DNA from: DHVE2 group archaeon
GTDB taxonomy: Archaea; Thermoplasmatota; Thermoplasmata; Thermoplasmatales; Aciduliprofundaceae
Direction: 5' to 3'
Length of the DNA stretch: 54,039 nucleotides
Assembly: GCA_027023265.1 (NCBI GenBank)
Contig: JALVVV010000009.1
Location: 1-54,039 of the forward strand
In this document: piece after piece, positions 1-7,368 of the stretch
Position numbering within the stretch: the stretch's first letter is position 1
Layout of the letters: each line of letters begins with the position of its first letter
Notes under the pieces: generated by a model
What the model saw: the letters and a program-made list of their open reading frames with translations, nothing else
What the model was told of the DNA's origin: nothing
Databases searched by the model: none
Position numbers and translations under genes: made by a program

Positions 1-76
1 AAAGCGGAATTCTCGTTCTCTTTAGCACTTTCAACCCTATCTTCACAATCTTTATCAAATCAAATTTCCTGCTCAT
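1..76 (-). CDS. 5' end of a minus-strand gene running off the window (unknown product)
   Basis: An ATG on the minus strand at 76 opens a frame with no stop to the window edge. The 25 visible residues are strongly basic (MSRKFDLIKIVKIGLKVLKR and on). An A/T-rich TATA-like stretch around 97-107 lies about 25 nt before the ATG, as for other leaderless starts in this window. It is divergent from the gene at 172. Too little is visible to name a product, and the frame could be chance. Confidence 0.4.
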   Translation of the reverse strand, partial: MSRKFDLIKIVKIGLKVLKRTRIPL

Positions 77-140
77 CCTTTATTAATCTCTCCTATTTTA
101 TTTTTGTGCAGGGTTTCAACCTGCCCCTAAAATAGAGAAG

Positions 141-149
141 TATTTATAT
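141..149 (+). promoter_or_regulatory. TATA box for the small alpha/beta-barrel protein gene
   Basis: TATTTATAT lies with its centre 27 nt before the ATG at 172, and there is no Shine-Dalgarno sequence between them. This spacing predicts a leaderless transcript. A short imperfect inverted repeat (GCAGG...CCTGC, about 109-125) sits between this promoter and the divergent gene at 76 and could be an operator. That last point is inference. Confidence 0.5.
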
Positions 150-171
150 CTTCTACAATTTATCCCAAACT

Positions 172-405
172 ATGTGGTTTGTGATGTTTGCCACGGCCAA
201 TCCCGATGAGTACGGCGACCTGCTCCACCTCATAGAGAACATGAAAACTCCAAAAGGCATCAAAATTCACCAAAAATTTAAGATTTTTGGGAAGCCAGAT
301 GTTGTTATTACTTTTGAGGCAGAAGATGAGATGGTCGCCTCAGAATTTATAAAGCAATTTGGAAGAGTTAGCGATGTAAGAACACACTTGGCCATAAAAG
401 TCTGA
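172..405 (+). CDS. Stand-alone ligand-binding-type alpha/beta domain protein (GYD/AsnC-like), 77 aa
   Basis: A 77-residue protein consisting of one compact alpha/beta domain with no DNA-binding region. The pattern of hydrophobic strands and the segment GKPDVVITFEAEDE (about 41-54), followed by a helix and a closing VRTHLAIKV strand, resembles dimeric ferredoxin-like barrels of the GYD or Lrp/AsnC RAM type. Such proteins can act as small-molecule sensors or as partners of full-length regulators; no ligand can be read from the sequence. The start follows a TATA box by about 27 nt. The yjbQ-like gene begins 9 nt downstream, so the two are probably co-transcribed. Family placement is moderate; function is unknown. 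Confidence 0.7.
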   Translation: MWFVMFATANPDEYGDLLHLIENMKTPKGIKIHQKFKIFGKPDVVITFEAEDEMVASEFIKQFGRVSDVRTHLAIKV

Positions 406-414
406 GGTGTAAGC

Positions 415-834
415 ATGAAGATTTATCAGGAGGAAATAACTCTCAAAACTAAGGGAGAGGTGGACATTATAGACATAACTTCAAAAGTTCAAGAAATTGT
501 TGATAAATCTCTGGTGAAACATGGCACGGTTCTTGTTTTTTGCGTGGGTTCCACATGCGCCATAAGCACCGTTGAATACGAGCCGGGATTGAAAAGGGAT
601 ATCCCAGAAGCACTTGACAGGATATTCCCCAAAGATATCAGATACCACCATGAAGACACCTGGCACGATGGAAACGGGCACTCCCACGTAAGGGCAACAT
701 TTTTAAAACCAGACTTGAACGTACCTATAAAAGATGGAAAACTCGTCCTCGGAACGTGGCAACAAATAATATTTATCGAGCTGGATGTGAGAAAAAGAGA
801 CAGAAAAGTTATGGTCACCGTTCAAGGCCTTTGA
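415..834 (+). CDS. yjbQ: YjbQ/UPF0047 family protein
   Basis: A 139-residue protein matching the usual length of the UPF0047/YjbQ family. Visible signatures are GSTCAISTVEYE (45-56), the His/Asp-rich YHHEDTWHDGNGHSH (77-91) and GTWQQI (113-118), which together form the family's putative metal/active-site pocket. Members have been reported to have weak thiamine-phosphate synthase activity, but the true substrate is not settled. A dedicated thiE lies elsewhere in this window (51025-51660). The gene is 9 nt behind the small alpha/beta protein gene and its 3' end overlaps the convergent regulator gene by 13 nt. The family call is firm; the reaction is uncertain. Confidence 0.85.
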   Translation: MKIYQEEITLKTKGEVDIIDITSKVQEIVDKSLVKHGTVLVFCVGSTCAISTVEYEPGLKRDIPEALDRIFPKDIRYHHEDTWHDGNGHSHVRATFLKPDLNVPIKDGKLVLGTWQQIIFIELDVRKRDRKVMVTVQGL

Positions 835-1364
835 ATCTTTTCCCTTGCTTCCTTTATCATGTCAGGGTCTATGTTCAGGACGATTAACAATTCCTTTAAT
901 TTTCTAAGGTTGTTCCAGTCCATATCTCTTTTCAGCCTGTTGATATCCTCTACGGTTATTTCATCTAAATAAGAGATCAGCTCCTTGAAAAACTCATAGT
1001 CGGTTATCTTATAACCCATTTCTGAAAGTGCCTCTTCAACCTCGTGAGCCTCCCTCTCCTTGAAACGCCTAACAAAAGAATTGTTCTCATAAGCTTCCGG
1101 AGCCAAGAATATGGTTTTTATTGTCCTTCCATACACCTTTTCAGGAATATTGTGAACTTTTCTCTCACCGGTAACCTGAACCAGCCCCGCTTTTTCAAGC
1201 TTTTTTATGTGTCTAAAAACAGTGGACACATCTTTGTTAAGAATAGATGCAAGCTCGGATATGGTCATATCCCTGAATCTCAGCAAACGCAATATTTTGG
1301 ATCTTGTATCTTCAACAATTATCTTAATAATTTCAGGGTCATCAACGATTTCGATTTCTCTCAT
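822..1364 (-). CDS. ArsR-like winged-helix transcriptional regulator
   Basis: A 180-residue protein. Residues about 10-75 form a winged helix-turn-helix: SKILRLLRFRDMTISELASI, then a recognition helix with STVFRHIKKLEKAGLV and a wing ending near residue 80. The rest is mostly helical and charged, probably for dimerisation or sensing. There is no cysteine metal site. The start fits a leaderless transcript, since an ACTATAAATG-like TATA box lies near 1385-1395. It is divergent from Sec61 beta and convergent with yjbQ (13 nt overlap). The regulon is unknown. It resembles the ArsR-like HTH proteins common in archaea that often control neighbouring genes. Confidence 0.8.
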   Translation of the reverse strand: MREIEIVDDPEIIKIIVEDTRSKILRLLRFRDMTISELASILNKDVSTVFRHIKKLEKAGLVQVTGERKVHNIPEKVYGRTIKTIFLAPEAYENNSFVRRFKEREAHEVEEALSEMGYKITDYEFFKELISYLDEITVEDINRLKRDMDWNNLRKLKELLIVLNIDPDMIKEAREKIQRP

Positions 1365-1510
1365 CGTACACTTAATAAACTTATATCATTTATAGTTTGC
1401 CATAAAACAACAGATCACAACGACGTTCATCAGAATATCATACAACAATTGAAAAAGTTGTGATTATAAAAAGCATTATAAATTTAACATCGCTTTGAAA
1501 AAGCTTCAGC

Positions 1511-1521
1511 AAAATATTTAT
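1511..1521 (+). promoter_or_regulatory. TATA box for the Sec61 beta - AAG operon
   Basis: AAAATATTTAT is centred about 30 nt before the Sec61 beta ATG at 1546, without a Shine-Dalgarno sequence. A short inverted repeat (ACAAC...GTTGT, about 1442-1461) lies farther upstream between this promoter and that of the divergent ArsR-like regulator, and could serve as an operator. Confidence 0.45.
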
Positions 1522-1545
1522 CTTCGAGTACAATATACGTGATGT

Positions 1546-1719
1546 ATGGCAAAGAGGAATAAGGGAACTGGATTTCAATCTGCAGCAGGTCTCATTCGTT
1601 ATTTCGAAGAGGAGAGAAGCAAGGGCCCTAAAATAGATCCGAAACTTGTAATATACATGTCCATAGCATTTGCGGTAATAGTTGAACTTGCAAAAGTGTT
1701 CTGGCCAGTAGGCACATGA
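1546..1719 (+). CDS. secG: Preprotein translocase subunit Sec61 beta
   Basis: A short gene of 57 codons. It encodes the archaeal Sec61-beta pattern: a polar N-terminus (MAKRNKGTGFQSAAG), the conserved GLIRYFEEE segment, the KIDPK motif before the membrane, and one C-terminal TM helix (about 34-54: LVIYMSIAFAVIVELAKVFW). The protein is a tail-anchored accessory subunit of the SecYE translocon in the cytoplasmic membrane. The start was placed at the ATG at 1546 because family homology begins there and a TATA box lies about 30 nt upstream. Its TGA stop overlaps the ATG of the DNA glycosylase gene (ATGA), indicating translational coupling. It is small enough to be missed by annotation with a length cut-off. 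Confidence 0.93.
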   Translation: MAKRNKGTGFQSAAGLIRYFEEERSKGPKIDPKLVIYMSIAFAVIVELAKVFWPVGT

Positions 1720-2594
1720 TTTATCTCATCTCTCCACCCCGGGAAAAGCCAGAAATGGTTTTAAACGTAATAAAGGATTATGCCATTGACACTGTTTTAG
1801 ATTTAGAAGGAAAAAACACAGGTGATTGGAAAAAAATAGAAAAAAAAGTGATATATAAAGAATTAGATTCAGAATCCACAGCCACGAAATTTATCAAAGA
1901 GAAATACGGCAATTCCCGGATTCTTGTAATATCTAAAAAATATGATTTTTTGGAGGGACTGGTACACAGGGGATACCCCCTCGCTATTATAAATGAAAGC
2001 GGAGATTATTTAATGGAAAACTATGCATTCGACAAAATCCCTGTATCTTTTTTCAGAAGAGATGCTAAGGATGTGGCAATAGAGCTGCTGGGCAAGTTAA
2101 TGGTAAGAAAGATAGATGATACCTACCTTGCTGGGAAAATTGTAGAAACGGAGGCATATTACGGCGAGAACGACCCTGCTTCGAGAGCGAAGAAAGGAAA
2201 AAAAAGCTACAACGCGGCAATGTGGTTGCCCGGCGGTCACGTATTCGTGTACATGGTTCATGCAAACTGGATGTTTAACATAACAACTGACGGCGAAAAT
2301 GCTGAGGCGATACTAATTAGAGCAGTAGAACCGGTAGCAGGAATTCACATTATGAAAAAGAACAGAAACAAAGAAATAAAAAACCTCTGCAATGGCCCGG
2401 GCAAGTGGACGAGGGCATTTGGAATCCAGAAGAAAGATAACGGCATACTGTTAGGGGATCGCATATTCGTTGCAAACCTTCCGAAGTTCAACTTTGAAAT
2501 TAAAACATCCGGAAGAATTGGCGTGAGAGAAGATATGAACGAAGACCTGAGATTTTACATCAGAGGCTCTAAATTTGTATCGAGATATATATGA
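1716..2594 (+). CDS. Alkyladenine (3-methyladenine) DNA glycosylase, AAG/MPG family, with extra N-terminal domain
   Basis: The C-terminal part (about 110-292) is an AAG/MPG-type glycosylase, which excises alkylated purines by nucleotide flipping. It carries ELLGKLMVRK, the active-site strand KIVETEAYYGENDPASR (141-157; candidate catalytic Glu146, Tyr148), PGGHVFVYMVHANWMFNI and NGPGKWTRAFGI. The family is normally about 190-220 aa. Here about 105 extra residues precede it, forming an alpha/beta domain not recognised (it starts IYLISPPREKPEMVLNVIKD). Where AAG enzymes usually have a His (human His136), this protein has Arg157. The start overlaps the Sec61 beta stop (ATGA). The glycosylase call is firm; activity with the substituted residue is not certain. 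Confidence 0.85.
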   Translation: MIYLISPPREKPEMVLNVIKDYAIDTVLDLEGKNTGDWKKIEKKVIYKELDSESTATKFIKEKYGNSRILVISKKYDFLEGLVHRGYPLAIINESGDYLMENYAFDKIPVSFFRRDAKDVAIELLGKLMVRKIDDTYLAGKIVETEAYYGENDPASRAKKGKKSYNAAMWLPGGHVFVYMVHANWMFNITTDGENAEAILIRAVEPVAGIHIMKKNRNKEIKNLCNGPGKWTRAFGIQKKDNGILLGDRIFVANLPKFNFEIKTSGRIGVREDMNEDLRFYIRGSKFVSRYI

Positions 2595-2636
2595 AACGAA
2601 GCAAGGTTTTATATTAAAATCTCAATTACCGTAAGA

Positions 2637-4193
2637 ATGAAATGGAAAGTTCCGTTTCTAATGATGTTGTACGCTCTTTCGGTTGCCATTCGTATATATC
2701 CTGCATTCGTAAGTCCCATTCCCTACAACTACGATGCACTTCTTGAAGCGAGATTCGCACAGTTCATAGCCAACCACGGAAATATGCATATTCCACCCAA
2801 CGTCGCTTACAATAACCATCACACACCCATAACCCCATTTCTTAATGCGTTACTTGGGGCAATTTCCCAAATGACGGGCGTTAATGTGCTGACATTTCTG
2901 CCGTTCATATTTCCGTTTATTGTTTCTTTAGGAGTATTTGGATGGTATCTTCTTGCTAAAAAAGTTACAAGTAAAGATGAAATTGCCGCGTTCACCGCCC
3001 TGATGTTTGTAATAAGCGGAACATATGTTCTTCATACAACATTAATATGGAAACAGGCACTGGGCATGGCTCTGATGCCGTACGCTATTTACACATACAA
3101 AAAAAGAAATGCCGTATCCATTTTTCTTCTGGTACTGCTGCCACTGGTTCATCACTACGTTGCCCTGATAACATATTTAGTCATTAGTTACGAGACCATA
3201 TATTCCCTATATTTAAAGTACAAAAATCATGAACCGTACAATAATTTAGACTATTTTTGGACAATCTCAGCAGTTTTGCTGTGGGGATACCTCGCAGCTT
3301 ACTACATTTCAAGACATTTTGACAGGATTAACGAACTATCCCCAAATGGAAATCTCTGGCTGTTCATATCCATTTTCGTGCTCTTAGGATTAGTGACCCT
3401 TCGTGTTTTTTCAATGAGATATAAACGCATAAAGATTGTTCATCACGTTGCAATTTCAGCCATACCACTGCTCATATACATCTTGTATTTTCTTATTCCG
3501 GTTTTCCCAGATACACCTAAATTCAATGAATACACATTAATATTTACATTTGGATACCTCCTGCTGTTACCCTTTATAACAATCGGGTACTACATACTCA
3601 TGCTCACAGAGCACCGCGAAAAGAAGATTTTTCTGGCAACATTAAGCGCACCACTCCACATGATTTTATTTTTCTTCCTGCGGGGATTTGATCTGGTATC
3701 TTACGTTTCAATAAGCAGGACATTTGACTTTACAGACTTCTCATGGTTTTCAGCAGTCTCTACTGCCGCATACACACGCAAGCACAGGATTGCAGCTTTT
3801 GCAGTCATAGCAATTATTCTAACAACTACAACTCCCCTTACTTATTTTTCAATGGAAGCTTTTGGAGTGAATTCCTTCGTATATGCTGATGAATACCACA
3901 CAGCAGAATGGATTAAAGAGTACATGGGTAACATATCCGTGGACTCTGACGAGAGAATAGGGCACGTGCTTTACAACTCATTTGACATTCACTCAGGATA
4001 CATGCTCCCCTATGAACTGAAAAACGACATCAGCCCTGCAAGCAGGTACTGGGTTGTCTCGGAAACATGGAAAAACGGGGCACAGCTCAGACCAATGCCT
4101 CCGGTGGCGATAAATGTAACCGCATTAAAGGAACAAAACTCGGTTATATTTTCCACAGGTCGTACGTATCTTATATATAATAATACCGCGTGA
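2637..4193 (+). CDS. Polytopic membrane glycosyltransferase-like protein (GT-C type)
   Basis: A 518-residue protein with about 11-12 predicted TM helices, starting with an N-terminal signal-anchor, then a first outer loop with YNYDALLEARFAQFIANHG (about 30-48). That loop topology, with acidic residues just after TM1, resembles GT-C glycosyltransferases using lipid-linked sugars. After the last TM a soluble tail of about 100 residues (from about 415) faces outside and carries N-glycosylation-like sequons. No exact family could be assigned. A TATA-like GTTTTATATTA about 25 nt before the ATG suggests a leaderless transcript. It precedes a secreted surface protein gene on the same strand, so a role in surface glycan assembly is plausible but inferred. 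Confidence 0.6.
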   Translation: MKWKVPFLMMLYALSVAIRIYPAFVSPIPYNYDALLEARFAQFIANHGNMHIPPNVAYNNHHTPITPFLNALLGAISQMTGVNVLTFLPFIFPFIVSLGVFGWYLLAKKVTSKDEIAAFTALMFVISGTYVLHTTLIWKQALGMALMPYAIYTYKKRNAVSIFLLVLLPLVHHYVALITYLVISYETIYSLYLKYKNHEPYNNLDYFWTISAVLLWGYLAAYYISRHFDRINELSPNGNLWLFISIFVLLGLVTLRVFSMRYKRIKIVHHVAISAIPLLIYILYFLIPVFPDTPKFNEYTLIFTFGYLLLLPFITIGYYILMLTEHREKKIFLATLSAPLHMILFFFLRGFDLVSYVSISRTFDFTDFSWFSAVSTAAYTRKHRIAAFAVIAIILTTTTPLTYFSMEAFGVNSFVYADEYHTAEWIKEYMGNISVDSDERIGHVLYNSFDIHSGYMLPYELKNDISPASRYWVVSETWKNGAQLRPMPPVAINVTALKEQNSVIFSTGRTYLIYNNTA

Positions 4194-4245
4194 AAAACAA
4201 AAATTATAGCGATAACCTTTTATTTTGATTTTCATATCACACATA

Positions 4246-4251
4246 GGAGGT
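4246..4251 (+). promoter_or_regulatory. Strong Shine-Dalgarno site that fixes the start of the surface protein
   Basis: GGAGGT, fully complementary to the 3' end of the 16S rRNA in this window (CACCTCCT), lies 7 nt before the ATG at 4259. It favours that ATG over an in-frame TTG at 4253. Confidence 0.7.
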
Positions 4252-4258
4252 ATTGAAA

Positions 4259-5506
4259 ATGAAAACAGGAAAGATTGTTGCAGGATTGGCAATTGTAGTG
4301 CTATCTCTGGTAGTGATGGGATCTATGGCATCCGCAATGAGCCAAAACCACGTGGATGTTAACGTAGGAACCGGAGCAAAGTACACAGCAGTAGCATATG
4401 GAAATGGCACGTTTATGGTTGTATGGTACAACGCAACTGGTGCTTACTTAAATGCAACGGTTATAAACTCAACAACAGGAAATGTTATAAAAACAGGTAC
4501 AATTGCCACGGATATCTACACATACAACGGAAAGCCATCAATAGCCCCAAAAGTTGCATATATCGGGGGAAACAATACATACTTAATTTCTTGGGTTACC
4601 AGCAACAAGTATCTGAAAGCAATCGGTGTAAATACTGAGCTACAGGTCACCATTCCAGAGACCATAATAAACGACACAAGTGGAGTAAGTTACAAAGGAT
4701 TTGCTATGGCTGTTGGAGATAATAAAGCATTCTTTGTATGGAGCAATTCCACTTATCAGCTAAGGGGAAGATTCATAAATGACACATTCACGGGAAATTC
4801 ATTCAATATAACTAACACTAAAGCTGTGTATCAGCAAAATCCATGGATATCCTATGACCCCACTACTAATAACTTTATGGTCACTTGGATTAATGTTACA
4901 GAAAATTCCACAGGATCGAAGTTTTATAACATTACGGGAAAAATATATAACGGAGATACCATGGATAACGTATCTGAAACTATAATAATTGCAAACGCAT
5001 TTGCTACTGACTCAAGCTATACTTCACCCACAGTATGCGGTGGGGATGGATATTTCTTCGAGACTTTCGTAAATTATAGCACACCCTATAACATTACTGG
5101 TCGTATATACTATGCATCAAATGGAACTCCAAAATCACCTGCATTTTTAATTGGAAATAGTTACTACTATGGTAGATCACCCATGCCAGCAATTTACAAC
5201 GGTAGTGCCTTCATCGTAGTATGGTCAAATTCTACAGAGAGCATTCTAGCAAGAGGATATGACAATAATGGTTCTCCACAAGCCACGTACACTATTTACA
5301 ACGGTACTAATGGCGGTAACCCAAATATAGCATACGATCAAGAGGATGATTCATATTACGTAGTATGGACAGAGTACACTGGGGGTTCATACACGATAGA
5401 TTCAGCTGTATACTCATCGGACATTACTGTACCAGAACTCAACCTCTTCATACCCGTGCTGGCCGTTGTGGCTGTGGGACTGTATGCAATGAATAGAAAA
5501 CATTAA
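4259..5506 (+). CDS. Secreted beta-propeller-like surface protein with C-terminal membrane/sorting tail
   Basis: A protein of 415 aa. It begins with a Sec signal peptide (MKTGKIVAGLAIVVLSLVVM, cleavage probably after ...MASA). The body is built of repeats about 50-60 residues long with a recurring (F/Y)xVxW core (FMVVWYN, YLISWVT, AFFVWSN, FMVTWIN, FIVVWSN, YYVVWTE), as in beta-propeller proteins. It is rich in N-x-S/T sequons. The C-terminus reads VPELNLFIPVLAVVAVGLYA followed by a short basic tail. This three-part tail (PEF-like motif, TM helix, basic end) resembles archaeosortase-processed signals; that is inference. A strong GGAGGT fixes the start. The 3' end overlaps the convergent creatininase gene by 4 nt. 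Confidence 0.75.
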   Translation: MKTGKIVAGLAIVVLSLVVMGSMASAMSQNHVDVNVGTGAKYTAVAYGNGTFMVVWYNATGAYLNATVINSTTGNVIKTGTIATDIYTYNGKPSIAPKVAYIGGNNTYLISWVTSNKYLKAIGVNTELQVTIPETIINDTSGVSYKGFAMAVGDNKAFFVWSNSTYQLRGRFINDTFTGNSFNITNTKAVYQQNPWISYDPTTNNFMVTWINVTENSTGSKFYNITGKIYNGDTMDNVSETIIIANAFATDSSYTSPTVCGGDGYFFETFVNYSTPYNITGRIYYASNGTPKSPAFLIGNSYYYGRSPMPAIYNGSAFIVVWSNSTESILARGYDNNGSPQATYTIYNGTNGGNPNIAYDQEDDSYYVVWTEYTGGSYTIDSAVYSSDITVPELNLFIPVLAVVAVGLYAMNRKH

Positions 5507-6222
5507 ATTTTAAAATTTTCTTTTATTATTTTTATGAGCTCTTCTAAAATCATCTCATTTAATTTCTTCCCGAGTTCCGCGCTTGCACCGCTTGGATCGC
5601 TGAATGTGGCATAGGGCACAATTTTTGAGTAATCAACCACAATCATGTACTTGCCAGATTGATTCTTTTTGAATTTGTAATCCTGTTTAACAAGCTCAGG
5701 ACGTATCGCCATAATTCTTGAGGTTTCTATTACCCCTGCGTGGCCATCATCACCGGGCACTAATTTTCCACGATACTGATATGCAATGTAATAATCTGAC
5801 AAAAGCATGAGCTTAGCATCATCATATTCTTTATTCACTTCCTCACATGCCAATCTAAGTGCGGCCATGTGGTTCCCGCTGGCGTGCCCAGACAAAACCA
5901 AAATTTTTCTAACTCCGTGCCTCAACACCTCCGATAAAATGTCCCTCACCAGAAGATACAAAGTATCAAAACCAATGGATATGGTTCCGGGAAAAGAAGA
6001 TAGTGATTCGGTCCACCCATAATGAACGGGAGGAAGGATGAGGGCATTCATCGTCATTGCTATCTTCTCTGCCAGCCATAGTGGCTGAAGCATATCCGTG
6101 TTAAGGGGTAAGTGGTTACCGTGCGCTTCCACGCTACCCACTGGCAAAATCACTAAAGGGTCATCATTGATTATTTCCTGTATTTCAGTGTACGTGTACT
6201 CCTCCCAGTGCAACTTCTTCAT
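5503..6222 (-). CDS. Creatininase-family amidohydrolase
   Basis: A 239-residue metal-dependent amidohydrolase of the creatininase superfamily. Diagnostic segments are LPVGSVEAHGNHLPLNTDM (about 25-43, with the metal-ligand Glu/His/Asp), the SGHASGNHMAAL segment near 115 and the DGHAGVIETSR segment near 158. In archaea the family includes ArfB, a formamide hydrolase in riboflavin/F420 precursor synthesis, as well as enzymes of unknown substrate. Nothing here selects among them. The start at 6222 follows a GGAGGT by about 11 nt. The 5' end overlaps the small zinc-finger gene by 38 nt, so the two are probably translated together. Confidence 0.8.
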   Translation of the reverse strand: MKKLHWEEYTYTEIQEIINDDPLVILPVGSVEAHGNHLPLNTDMLQPLWLAEKIAMTMNALILPPVHYGWTESLSSFPGTISIGFDTLYLLVRDILSEVLRHGVRKILVLSGHASGNHMAALRLACEEVNKEYDDAKLMLLSDYYIAYQYRGKLVPGDDGHAGVIETSRIMAIRPELVKQDYKFKKNQSGKYMIVVDYSKIVPYATFSDPSGASAELGKKLNEMILEELIKIIKENFKI

Positions 6223-6361
6223 TTACCTTCATACCTCCTATTTCGTGTACATCTTCTTCTTCCTGCAGCCAGGTTGTAAACCCGTGCTCCTTGCAGTAAT
6301 ACACGTTTAGCTTTTCGTTATACTCGGCAACCCTACCACATACAGTACATACCATTCCCAT
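6185..6361 (-). CDS. Small zinc-finger protein, 58 aa
   Basis: This short frame has an ideal ribosome-binding site (GGAGGTAATAGAA before the ATG at 6361) and encodes a compact metal-binding motif: Cys5-x2-Cys8-x14-Cys23-x2-His26, inside MVCTVCGRVAEYNEK and YYCKEHGF. The rest is acidic (LQEEEDVHE) with a His-containing C-terminus. It lies between the ribbon-helix-helix gene and the creatininase-family gene on the same strand and overlaps the latter by 38 nt. It could be a small regulator or a metal chaperone for the downstream metal-dependent hydrolase; both are guesses. An alternative start is the ATG two codons later. Confidence 0.65.
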   Translation of the reverse strand: MGMVCTVCGRVAEYNEKLNVYYCKEHGFTTWLQEEEDVHEIGGMKVNEEVALGGVHVH

Positions 6362-6382
6362 TTCTATTACCTCCTTAAATAT

Positions 6383-6763
6383 TTATTTTGGCCGGGAGCC
6401 CCCGGCCGTAGACATCCCATCCCTTATATGTTTAGCTTCAAGGGCACTTATCAATTTTTCATCCCAGTCCTCACCATACTCTTTCTTTTGGATTCTAAGC
6501 CACTCTCTAATAGCATCGTTTATTGCTTCCTGAACATTGTTAAAGAATCCTCTATCTACGAACAGACTCACCTGCCCGTATATTACACTGGGCACCTTTA
6601 TGCAGAGCTTTACCTTTTGCCACTCTTCCTCTTTTAAATTCACGTATTCTTCAATTAGCTCCCTAACTACCTCAGAAACTGTTTTACCCTCTCTTTCGCA
6701 TATTTCCTCCAATCTGACTTTCAACTCGTCGGGAACTCTTGCACCTACCAACATTGCAATCAC
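6383..6763 (-). CDS. Tandem ribbon-helix-helix (CopG-like) protein
   Basis: A 126-residue protein. The N-terminal part (LVGARVPDELKVRLEEICER, then GKTVSEVVRELIEEYV) is a clear ribbon-helix-helix fold of the CopG/MetJ type. A second similar unit follows at about 53-90 (CIKVPSVIYGQVSLFVDRGF, then NNVQEAINDAIREWL), so one chain may form its own pseudo-dimer. The start is a GTG at 6763, or the ATG three codons later, with no Shine-Dalgarno sequence. It shares a 131-nt divergent region with the MarR-like regulator gene. The C-terminal codons contain a GC-rich perfect hairpin (6390-6407). DNA binding is a family inference; targets are unknown. Confidence 0.75.
   Translation of the reverse strand: MIAMLVGARVPDELKVRLEEICEREGKTVSEVVRELIEEYVNLKEEEWQKVKLCIKVPSVIYGQVSLFVDRGFFNNVQEAINDAIREWLRIQKKEYGEDWDEKLISALEAKHIRDGMSTAGGSRPK
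6390..6407 (-). other. Perfect 7-bp GC hairpin at the end of the CopG-like gene
   Basis: GGCCGGG and CCCGGCC are separated by a 4-nt loop, covering the last codons of the ribbon-helix-helix gene. It is followed on the minus strand by an A-rich stretch, not a U-run, so it is not a classical terminator. It may stabilise or process the mRNA between this gene and the zinc-finger gene. Confidence 0.45.
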
Positions 6764-6894
6764 TGTTAAACGATTGTTTTACAAAATATGTAATATGATA
6801 ATGGTATATTTCCCTTTTGGTAACATATTTGATACGCAAAAAACCCTTGTTAAACACAGATAAAATTTAAATATTTTCGAACATTCACAATTTT
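6764..6894. promoter_or_regulatory. Divergent regulatory region between CopG-like and MarR-like genes
   Basis: This 131-nt A/T-rich region holds promoters for both flanking regulators. A TATA-like AAATTTAAATATTT (6863-6876) is centred about 26 nt before the GTG at 6895. The octamer TGTTAAAC occurs twice, at 6764-6771 and 6848-6855, one copy close to each start, and could be a shared operator. The repeats are seen; operator function is inferred. Confidence 0.45.
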
Positions 6895-7368
6895 GTGAAA
6901 GATGTGAAAAAAGTGGAAGAAATAAGACGGGCTCTTGCAGATGTATTCAAAAGATTTGGGCTTAGATACGTGGACGCCAGTGTGCTAGCTGAGCTATTCA
7001 TAGTTAATAAAAGCTTATCAGTTGGAGAGTTATCCTCCAGAATTGGACAGAGCATATCGGGAATAACATCGGCGCTACATAGATTGATGAAAATGCATCT
7101 TGTAGTAAGAGATAAAGATGGAAAAATGTATATTTACAGAACTGAGAGTAATCTTCTATCCGCTTTGCTGCATCTCATAGACGATGTCAGGAGGCATGAA
7201 CTAAGAGTGCTACTAAATAAATTGCATTCTGTGGAAAATGACAAAGACGAAACTCTCATGAATCTTTTGGAAAAGGTTGAAAATGCAGACAGGTACCTGA
7301 CCATGTTGGTAAGTATTTTAAACGAGCATGGAGGTGAAATGAATGAGAATAGTACTAACTGCAGATGA
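6895..7368 (+). CDS. MarR/TrmB-like winged-helix regulator
   Basis: A 157-residue protein with a winged helix at about 20-85 (YVDASVLAELFIVNKSLSVG, SSRIGQSISGITSALHRLMK, a wing with VVRDKDGKMYIYR) followed by long helices (about 90-150) suited to dimerisation. The start is a GTG, chosen because a TATA box lies about 26 nt upstream and homology begins there. Its end overlaps the radical SAM gene by 26 nt, so the two are co-transcribed and the regulator may control that enzyme. Two TGTTAAAC repeats in the upstream region are candidate operators. Ligand unknown. Confidence 0.75.
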   Translation: MKDVKKVEEIRRALADVFKRFGLRYVDASVLAELFIVNKSLSVGELSSRIGQSISGITSALHRLMKMHLVVRDKDGKMYIYRTESNLLSALLHLIDDVRRHELRVLLNKLHSVENDKDETLMNLLEKVENADRYLTMLVSILNEHGGEMNENSTNCR

